A stretch of 12,532 bases of DNA, taken from positions 1 to 12,532 of the forward strand of contig JADJOY010000058.1 in the NCBI GenBank assembly GCA_016713535.1. Direction: 5' to 3'. A model generated the notes under the pieces. It was not told the DNA's origin. It did no database searches and worked only from the letters and a program-made list of their open reading frames with translations. This DNA comes from JADJOY01 sp016713535 [NCBI: Deltaproteobacteria bacterium] (GTDB lineage: Bacteria > JADJOY01). The translations under genes were made by a program, and so were the position numbers. The first letter of the stretch is position 1. Every line of letters starts with the position of its first letter. Positions 1-7,211 of this stretch are shown here, one piece after another.

Positions 1-420
1 CCGGATCGGGACCGGCTCCGGCGCGGCCGCTGCCGTTCATCCCCGCCCCGGAGGGTCGCGCGTTGCGCGACCGGCGATACGCGACGACGTCGCACCGCCG
101 ATCCCGTCGATCGCTGTACAGGATCAGGCGATGTCGGCGAAGCGCGCGCCTCGTCGTGTCGCCGGGCACGCGACGCGTGCCCCTCCCCGATCGGGACGGC
201 TCCGTCGCGGCGCTGCTGTTCATCCCGCTCCGAGGGTCGCGTTGCGCGACCGGCGATACGCGACGACGTCGCACCGCCGATCGCGTCGACCGCTGTACAG
301 GGATCAGGCGATGTCGGCGAAGCCCGCGCCTCGTCGTGTCGCCGGGCACGCGGCGCGTGCCCCGCCCGGCCCCCCCGGGGGTCCGTTCCAGCCCCGCGGC
401 GCTCCTTCTCATCCCCCGCG
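1..420 (-). repeat. Intergenic repeat cluster A, two tandem units of about 179 bp
   Basis: No gene is supported in the first 508 bases. Two diverged tandem copies are seen: the stretch starting TTGCGCGACCGGCGATACGC occurs at about 62 and again at 241, and the 19-bp palindrome GGGCACGCGnCGCGTGCCC occurs at 164-182 and 344-362. Between them lies a shared piece with GATGTCGGCGAAG and TCGTCGTGTCGCC. Read on the minus strand, the same order of modules appears in cluster B near 5.6-6.2 kb, so this is one dispersed family present in both orientations. Open frames through it (with peptides such as RVAGHATRAPP) are repeat artefacts. From about 420 to 497 nothing is recognised. Confidence 0.85.
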
Positions 421-497
421 CTCTCGGCTATCCCGAACGTAGCGTTCCTCTCGCCGGCCACCGCGGCTCGCGCGCGGCGCCGCCGGGATTCCTGCTC

Positions 498-502
498 GGG
501 AG
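498..502 (+). promoter_or_regulatory. Ribosome binding site of gpmI
   Basis: GGGAG lies 6 nt before the ATG at 509 and supports this start. The reading frame from 509 begins with a short polar leader and reaches the first metal-binding motif (VVVMDGVG) at about residue 20, as expected for the family. Confidence 0.5.
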
Positions 503-508
503 CCTGTC

Positions 509-2176
<1,668 letters not shown>

Positions 2177-2182
2177 GCGACG

Positions 2183-2755
2183 GTGGCGACGAACACCTCG
2201 GGCCGCACGCGCTCCGGCCGCTCCGGTTCGCCGGTCGAGCCGCAGAGCATCGACGACTGCACCCAGTACTCGGACATCCACGTCTCCAAGCTCGCGCGCT
2301 TCTTCCACTCGCACCCGGCGTGGGTGGCGGCGGCGAAGAACGTCGTCGACGGCGCCTCGAGCCGTGTGTATTTCAGCCACGTGCCGGGCGAGTTCCATCT
2401 GCTTCGCCACGACGGCCAGAGCCTGCTGCTGCCCGGGCCCACGTCCGACCCCGACTTCGCGTTCCGCTTCACGCCGAGCTCGATCGACGCGATCACCGCC
2501 GAGTCGGGCGACGTCGGCGACTTCGCGGTCGCGCTCTTCCGCGCGATCGTCGATCGCAACCCCGAGGAGCAGGTGGGCTTCCACGTGGTGGCCCCGTTCC
2601 GGCGTTTGCTGGTGCGCGGCTACGTGGGGCTGCTGCTCAAGAGCGGTCCCAAGGTGCTGCGCTACGGCGCCACCCACGGCATCACCACGGTGGGTGATCT
2701 GCGACGGTTCCTGGCGCAGACGCGCGTGAGCGACCCCCGCTGGAAGGATCTGTGA
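2183..2755 (+). CDS. Conserved hypothetical protein, 190 aa, possibly SCP2-like
   Basis: Not firmly recognised. It starts at GTG 2183, only 6 bp after the gpmI stop, and its TGA overlaps the GTG of the next gene by 4 bp (GTGA), so it sits in the middle of a translationally coupled operon. The protein is soluble, with no signal peptide or membrane segment. It has a polar, Ser/Thr/Arg-rich first 25 residues, then a compact mixed alpha/beta body. The segment around residues 95-170 (FRFTPSSIDAIT, then a helix with DFAVALFRAIVD, then GPKVLRYGATHG) has the feel of sterol-carrier/SCP2-like small-ligand domains, but that is only an impression. No catalytic motif is apparent. Codon use is like its neighbours and the frame is unbroken. 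An in-frame start further downstream is possible because no good ribosome site precedes 2183. Confidence 0.75.
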   Translation: MATNTSGRTRSGRSGSPVEPQSIDDCTQYSDIHVSKLARFFHSHPAWVAAAKNVVDGASSRVYFSHVPGEFHLLRHDGQSLLLPGPTSDPDFAFRFTPSSIDAITAESGDVGDFAVALFRAIVDRNPEEQVGFHVVAPFRRLLVRGYVGLLLKSGPKVLRYGATHGITTVGDLRRFLAQTRVSDPRWKDL

Positions 2756-4408
2756 AGGGAGAGCGCGCCGCGCTCTCCCTCCTCGCGGTCGCGTTCCTCG
2801 CGATCCACCTCCAGATCTTCCTCTTCCCCAACGGCTTCTTCGCGTTCCTGCACGCCGACGAGGTCGACGTGCTGATGGCGCGCGCCGAGGTGCGCGCCGG
2901 ACAGCCGCTCGTGCTCACGCACCCGGCCGGCAAGCCCGACGGCGGCGGCGCGGCGGCGCTCGCGTACCTGCTCGCGCCGCTTCCGCTCGACGATCCGCGC
3001 GCGGCGACCGCGGTGCTCCGGCTCACGGCGATCGCGCTCGCCGGCGCCACGCTCGCGCTCTGGACGCGGTTCTGGCGGCGCACGCTGGGCGGCGTGGCGG
3101 GGCTGGTGCCGGCTGCGCTCTGGCTCTTCCCGCAGGAAGGCTGGATCTCCGTCACGATCCAGCTCCAGGCGCCGTATGCCGTGAGCGCGCTCGCGGCCGC
3201 GCTGGCGGCGAACGTGACGCTGCCGTTTCTCGGCGGCGGAGCGAGCGACGCCGCGGACGAGCCCACGCGCTCGACGACGCGGCTCGGGCCGCTCGCGGGG
3301 CTCGGCGCGCTCCTCGGCGCGCTCACGATCCTGTGCCCGGGCGCCGCGCCGACCTGTGTCGCGGCGGCCGCGGTGGTGGCGCTCGGCGGCGGATCGGCCC
3401 GGCGCGAAGGCGCGCGCCGCGGCGACGCTCTTCGGTGCGGCGAGCGCGGCGGTGATCCTGCTCATCGCGCTCGAGTGGGCGGCGCGCGGCACCAACCCGC
3501 TGCCGATGCTCGCGAGCTGGGCCATGCGCTCGGACCGCGGGGACGGCGCCTGGTACGAGCGACCGGTGCTCGCGCTCACCAACCTGTTCGCGCCGGGGCG
3601 GGTGTGGCTGATGGGCTGGGCGCTCTTCGACACGCTGGTGGTGCTGGCGGTGCTGCGCCGCGTGCTGGCACCGGGCGGCGGCGCGCTCGCGAGCCGCGCG
3701 ATGGCGCTTCACGAGGGCGCGGCGCTCCTCACGCTCGGCTCGCACCTCGTCACGCGCTTCGCGGAGAGCGCCTCGTACAGCATCGTGCCGGTGCTGCCGC
3801 ACCTGGTCGGGCTCGCGGGTGCGGCGCTCGCCGGCGCACTGCCGAGCGAGGTCGCGGACGAGGTGCGGTCGCCCCGGCGCGCGCTCGTGCGCGTCGTCGC
3901 CGTGGTCTCCGGCGCGTGGTGGATCGGCTCGGGGCTGATCGCGTTCGAGGAGCGCTTCGCGCGCCGCGACCTCGACCTCGCCTATCCCGGCATCGCCGTG
4001 GCGAAGCTGGTCGCGCCGCGGCTCGCGGAGCGCGTGCCGGCGCCGCTCGCGTCGACGATGCACTGGGCGCTGCCGCTCGCGGTCCACCGGCCCGCGGCGC
4101 CGAGCTGCTGTATCCCGCGCTCGATCTGCGAGGTGGGCTGCGAGCCAGGCTTCTTCGGCGGCGGGCCTGGCACGTTCGTGCTGCCGGGGCCGGCGGCGCA
4201 CCCGCACGGCGAGCCCGAGGCGCTCGGACTCGCGGCCCGGCTCGTCGACGCTGCGGCGCGGGAGGGGTTCGCGCTCACCGTCGAGGCCGCCGGGGCTGAC
4301 GGCGCGTGGCGCGGCGCGAGCTCGATCGCCCCCGACGCGATCGCCGTGATCGCCGATACCGCCGACGGCGACCGCGCGCTGGGTGCCCTGCTCGGGGCCC
4401 GGTTGTAA
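2752..4408 (+). CDS. Multi-pass membrane protein, GT-C glycosyltransferase-like, frameshifted once
   Basis: About 551 aa when repaired. It starts at GTG 2752, overlapping the previous stop, and ends at TAA 4406-4408. A first membrane helix (residues 5-28) is followed by a loop with HADEVDVLMARAEVRAGQP, reminiscent of the acidic DE-x-x-Y/A-R-x loop after helix 1 in GT-C enzymes (ArnT and PMT type) that use polyprenyl-phosphate sugars. About nine to ten more hydrophobic helices follow, to near base 3950. A soluble C-terminal domain contains a Cys cluster (CCIPRSICEVGC, near bases 4105-4143) and ends in a small alpha/beta tail. The frame changes from 1 to 2 between about 3395 and 3408 (GGCCCGGCGCG), consistent with one inserted base. 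Downstream the second frame resumes with helices such as LFGAASAAVILLIALEW. The sugar-transferase role is inference; an uncharacterised integral membrane protein is the safe call. The last codons and the stop fall in the palindrome island at 4403, so the native C-terminus may differ. Confidence 0.75.
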
Positions 4409-4472
4409 AGCAACTGCTTTACAAAATCGTAAAGCACAAGCTCTACAAATTTGTACGGCTTAAGCTATACAG
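4403..4472. repeat. Three tandem 20-bp palindromes at 24-bp period (AT-rich island)
   Basis: Units occur at 4404-4423 (TGTAAAGC aact GCTTTACA, perfect; its arms extend one more base to 4403/4424), 4428-4447 (CGTAAAGC acaa GCTCTACA) and 4452-4471 (TGTACGGC ttaa GCTATACA). They are separated by 4-bp linkers AAAT and AATT. The conserved core is GTAnnGC-n4-GCTnTACA. I count 25 G/C in 70 bases (36%), against about 70% around it. The array lies between two convergent genes and its first arm contains the TAA stop of the upstream gene. It could be a set of operators for a dimeric regulator, a string of three RNA hairpins with 4-nt loops in the 3' UTR, or the residue of an inserted element. I do not recognise the motif. 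Confidence 0.85.
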
Positions 4473-4522
4473 CGGCCGTTGGCGGGGATTTGCCGCGAAA
4501 ATGGCCGATTATGGGCCTCTGG

Positions 4523-4545
4523 AAGGCGTCGCTCGGGGCCTTTTC
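4523..4545 (+). terminator. Weak candidate terminator of the plus-strand operon
   Basis: AAGGC (4523-4527) can pair with GCCTT (4538-4542) across a 10-nt loop and runs into TTTT (4541-4544). The stem is only 5 bp, so this is a tentative call. The position, 115 bp past the operon stop and before the convergent gene, suits a terminator. Confidence 0.25.
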
Positions 4546-4577
4546 GCCGCCCGACGGGCCGGTTTCCGTGCAGTCGC

Positions 4578-4596
4578 GGCCCGCCGGAGGCGGGCC
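4578..4596. repeat. Isolated hairpin module of the intergenic repeat family
   Basis: GGCCCGCC-GGA-GGCGGGCC is a perfect 8-bp stem with a 3-nt loop. The same arms with loop TCC occur inside cluster B at 5762-5780 and 5950-5968, so this is a stand-alone piece of that family, here in reverse orientation. It lies 19 bp beyond the stop of the minus-strand gene at 4615 and could act as its transcript end, although no T-tract follows. Bases 4473-4522 hold nothing else that I recognise. Confidence 0.6.
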
Positions 4597-4614
4597 CTCC
4601 GAGGAGCCGGGGAC

Positions 4615-5565
4615 CTACATCTCGGACGGACCGCCATCGGCGATCCGTGTGCTCCCCGCGGCGACCGCGAAGTCGAGGCGCTGCAGGCGGTGATCGCTCG
4701 CGAGGGTGCTGCGCAGCTCGTACGCGAGCGGCTCGATGCGTGCGCCGAAGATCGTCTGGTCGATCGCCCACAGCGGCACCGGAACCGGGAAGGTCGCCGA
4801 GTACCCCGAACCCACCCGCTCGTAGGCGTGCTCGTAGCCGCGCGGCAGGGTCGCGAGCCCGAGGGCGCGGCGTGGCGCATTGAAGTCGCCCACCACCAGG
4901 TCCGGCGCGAACGCCACCATGCGCTCGTGGAGCCACGCGAGGTGCGGCCCGCGCGCCTCGGCCAGATCGGAGGGCAGGTCCGCGACCAGCACGCGGATCG
5001 GCTCGCCGCCCGGCGGCGTCCACGTGAGCGGCCACGCGCGCGCCGCGCCGTGGTGCTCGACCGCGCCGGGCGCGAGCGTGCCGGTCGCGATCACCGCGAG
5101 CTGCCAGCGGCGCGCGATCGAGCGGCTCGCCGCCACCCGCGGCACCACCACCCCCAGCGTGCGCCGAGGTGGCAGCTCGGAGATCACCGTGAGATCACCG
5201 CGCTCTCGGGTCAGCGCGCGGTTGACCGGCCCGCGACCGGCGAGCCCGCCGTAGACGTTCCAGTGGACGAGGCGTAGCGACCGCGAGCGCGGCGCGACGC
5301 TCGCGGCCCGCGCGGGCCGCGCCCAGTGGCTCTCGACGCTCGCCGCCGTCACGCCGGGGATGAACGCGACGAGCGCGAGCACCGCGGCCGCGAGTGGCCG
5401 GCGCCCATGGCGGGCGCGGATCGACGCCAGCACCAGCACCGCTGCGACGAGCACCGAGGGGACGTAGAAGCAGAGTGCGGTGAAGACCGTGCGGTCGCGC
5501 TCGGCCTGTCCGAGCCCCCACACGGCGAAGAGCAGCAACGAGAGCAGGTCGAGCACGCGTCCCAT
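4615..5565 (-). CDS. Membrane-anchored endonuclease/exonuclease/phosphatase (EEP) family protein
   Basis: 316 aa. Three hydrophobic helices fill the N-terminus (about residues 4-20, 26-51 and 56-77), which would place the C-terminal catalytic domain outside the cytoplasm. The EEP fold is marked by LRLVHWNVYGG (Asn about 103), DLTVISE (metal-binding Glu about 130), VVGDFNAP (Asp/Asn about 225-228), AIDQTIFG and SDHRLQRLDF (Asp/His about 289-290), giving the full set of metal and catalytic residues of DNase I-like phosphodiesterases. Family members cleave nucleic acids, phosphoinositides or other phosphodiesters, so the substrate cannot be told. The start at 5565 is chosen because helix 1 follows at once; there is no strong ribosome site. 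The gene stands alone, convergent to the gpmI operon and with repeat cluster B upstream. The last 20 residues are disordered-looking and family-atypical. The frame is intact. Confidence 0.88.
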   Translation of the reverse strand: MGRVLDLLSLLLFAVWGLGQAERDRTVFTALCFYVPSVLVAAVLVLASIRARHGRRPLAAAVLALVAFIPGVTAASVESHWARPARAASVAPRSRSLRLVHWNVYGGLAGRGPVNRALTRERGDLTVISELPPRRTLGVVVPRVAASRSIARRWQLAVIATGTLAPGAVEHHGAARAWPLTWTPPGGEPIRVLVADLPSDLAEARGPHLAWLHERMVAFAPDLVVGDFNAPRRALGLATLPRGYEHAYERVGSGYSATFPVPVPLWAIDQTIFGARIEPLAYELRSTLASDHRLQRLDFAVAAGSTRIADGGPSEM

Positions 5566-5644
5566 GACAGGGCCGGGTTAACGGCGGCCGGTGCAGGGCG
5601 CGTGCAGGAGTGATCGCGCGCGAGGAGCGGCTCGATCGCGGTCG

Positions 5645-6170
5645 AGCCCCCCGGGAGGGGCACGCGTCGCGTGCCCGGCGACACGACGGGGCGTGGATGT
5701 TGGCGACGTCGTCGCGTCTCGCCGGTCGCGCAACGCGTGACCCTCCGCGGCCGGTCTGGAGGGCCCGCCTCCGGCGGGCCGGGGATCAACGGAAGCGGCC
5801 GCGACGGAGCGCGGCCCTCCAGCCGTGCGATCCCGATCGGGGGAGGGGCACGCGTCGCGTGCCCGGCGACACGACGGGGCGTGGATGTTGGCGACGTCGT
5901 CGTGTCTCGGCGGTCGCGCAACGCGTGACCCTCCGCGACCGGCCTGGAGGGCCCGCCTCCGGCGGGCCGGGGATGAACGGAAGCGGCCGCGACGGAGCGC
6001 GGCCCTCCAGCCGTGCGATCCCGATCGGGGGGGCACGCGTCGCGTGCCCGGCGACACGACGGGGCGTGGATGTTGGCGACGTCGTCGTGTCTCGGCGGTC
6101 GCGCAACGCGCGACCCTCCGCGACCGGCCGCGACGGAGCGCGGCCCTCCAGCCGTGCGATCGCGGTCTGG
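5645..6170 (+). repeat. Intergenic repeat cluster B, three tandem units of about 188, 185 and 133 bp
   Basis: There is no gene between 5566 and 6194. Units start with GGGGCACGCG at 5657, 5845 and 6030. Each holds, in order, a 19-bp palindrome GGGCACGCGTCGCGTGCCC (5658-5676, 5846-5864, 6031-6049), a GGCGACACGACGGGGCGTGG block, TTGGCGACGTCGTCG, a CGGTCGCGCAACGCG block and the hairpin GGCCGCG-acggag-CGCGGCC (5797-5816, 5985-6004, 6126-6145). The first two also hold the hairpin GGCCCGCC-TCC-GGCGGGCC. Units 1 and 2 are nearly identical, which suggests recent duplication. Bases 5566-5644 show no clear feature but must hold the promoter of the EEP gene. Confidence 0.9.
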
Positions 6171-6194
6171 CGCGCCGGCGCTACGGCGCGAGCG

Positions 6195-7211
6195 TCACAC
6201 CCGCGGCGTCCCACGCGGCGCGCGCGGACGAGGTGCGGGGCGTGAAGCGGCGACGTGGCGCGTGAAGCGCCTGCGGCACCACGCCAGCGTCTGCGCCAGC
6301 CCGACGTCGAGCGGCCTCGGCTTCCAGCCCAGCTCGCGGCGCGCCTTCTCGCCCGAGTACGCCCACGTGAGCCCGGCGCTCATCGCGACGCCCTCGCTCA
6401 TGATCTCGGGCGGCAGCCCGGCGAGGCGCGCGAGCGGCGCGAGCAGCGGCGCCGCCGCCTTCACCAGTGCCTCGGGCGCGCTGAAGAGCGGCCGGCGGAT
6501 GCCGGAGAGGTCGCTGAGCAGCGCGATCCACTCGCCCATCGTGACGACGTCGGCGCCGAGCACGTAGCTCTCGCCGTCGCGCCCGCGGCTCGCGCAGCGA
6601 TAGAGCCCGTCGGCGGCGTCCTCGACGTGGACGAGCGTCATGCTCATGGCGTCGAAGCCGCCCACCACCACCCGCCCGCGCACGAACTCCCGGTAGAAGA
6701 TCCCGACCAGGCTCGGATCGCCGGGTCCGTACACCGTTCCCGGCATACCGATGCGCACCGGCGCGCCGCGTGCAGCGAGGTCGCGCGCCAGCTCGTGGGC
6801 CTCGGCCTTGGTGCGCTCGTAGTGGCTCCGGTAGCGGCCGTCGTTGACGTGGTGCTCGTCGACGAGCTGGCCACCGGTGGGCCCGAGCGCCGCGACGCTG
6901 CTGCAGTAGACGATCCGCCTGGCACCGTAGCGGTGCGCCGCTTCGAGGACCGCCGCGGTGCCGTCGACGTTCACGCGCTGGATGCGCGCGGCGTGTTTCG
7001 CCGGCAAGCCCAGCTCGTACCACGCGGCCAGGTGGTAGACCTCGGCGCAGCCGCGGATCGCGTCGCGGAAGCTCTCCGGATCGGTGAGATCGCCGGGCAC
7101 CAGCTCGCAGCCGAGCTCGGCGAGCGCCGCGCCCTTGGCGGGCGAGCGCACCAGCGCCCGCAGCCGCCCGCCAATGAAGCCGCTGCCACCGGTGAGGAAG
7201 GCGCGCGTCAT
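6195..7211 (-). CDS. Extended SDR, NAD-dependent epimerase/dehydratase (dihydroflavonol-reductase-like), with Rossmann gap
   Basis: 338 aa. The N-terminus FLTGGSGFIGG carries the nucleotide-binding GGxGxxG. Further marks are GDLTDPESF (cofactor-contact Asp), YHLAAWYELG, the strand with YCSSVAALGP, the catalytic YERTK (Tyr-xxx-Lys), MPGTVYGPGDPS and the late LGWKPRPLDVGL motif of extended SDRs. Such enzymes reduce, dehydrate or epimerise sugars, sterols or flavonoid-like ketones; the substrate is unknown. The start ATG at 7211 overlaps the stop of the upstream 1401-aa gene (ATGA), which argues for translational coupling and a shared pathway. Odd: GFIGGRL runs directly into RALVRSPAK, whereas relatives have about 11-13 more residues there (the rest of helix A and the start of strand 2). 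The C-terminal tail after LAWCRRRFTRH is Pro/Arg-rich and looks like added junk. Confidence 0.88.
   Translation of the reverse strand: MTRAFLTGGSGFIGGRLRALVRSPAKGAALAELGCELVPGDLTDPESFRDAIRGCAEVYHLAAWYELGLPAKHAARIQRVNVDGTAAVLEAAHRYGARRIVYCSSVAALGPTGGQLVDEHHVNDGRYRSHYERTKAEAHELARDLAARGAPVRIGMPGTVYGPGDPSLVGIFYREFVRGRVVVGGFDAMSMTLVHVEDAADGLYRCASRGRDGESYVLGADVVTMGEWIALLSDLSGIRRPLFSAPEALVKAAAPLLAPLARLAGLPPEIMSEGVAMSAGLTWAYSGEKARRELGWKPRPLDVGLAQTLAWCRRRFTRHVAASRPAPRPRAPRGTPRV

Noticed and set aside
1-420. CRISPR array
   Set aside because: The repeat period is about 180 bp, and what lies between the palindromes is itself repeated, so there are no unique spacers.
4403-4424. BirA biotin operator, suggested by TTGTAAAGC and GCTTTACAA arms
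   Set aside because: The BirA site has arms about 14-16 bp apart and a CC/GG end; here the arms are 2-4 bp apart, repeated three times, with no biotin gene nearby.
4380-4475. Coding octapeptide repeat (VKxxLYKx) read through the 24-bp array
   Set aside because: The palindromic symmetry explains the pattern at DNA level, and the frame continues into featureless Arg-rich sequence opposite the EEP gene.
5610-6265. Small proteins encoded by the repeat cluster (RVAGHATRAPP-type peptides)
   Set aside because: All frames stay open on both strands because of composition; the peptides only echo the DNA repeat and have no start signals.
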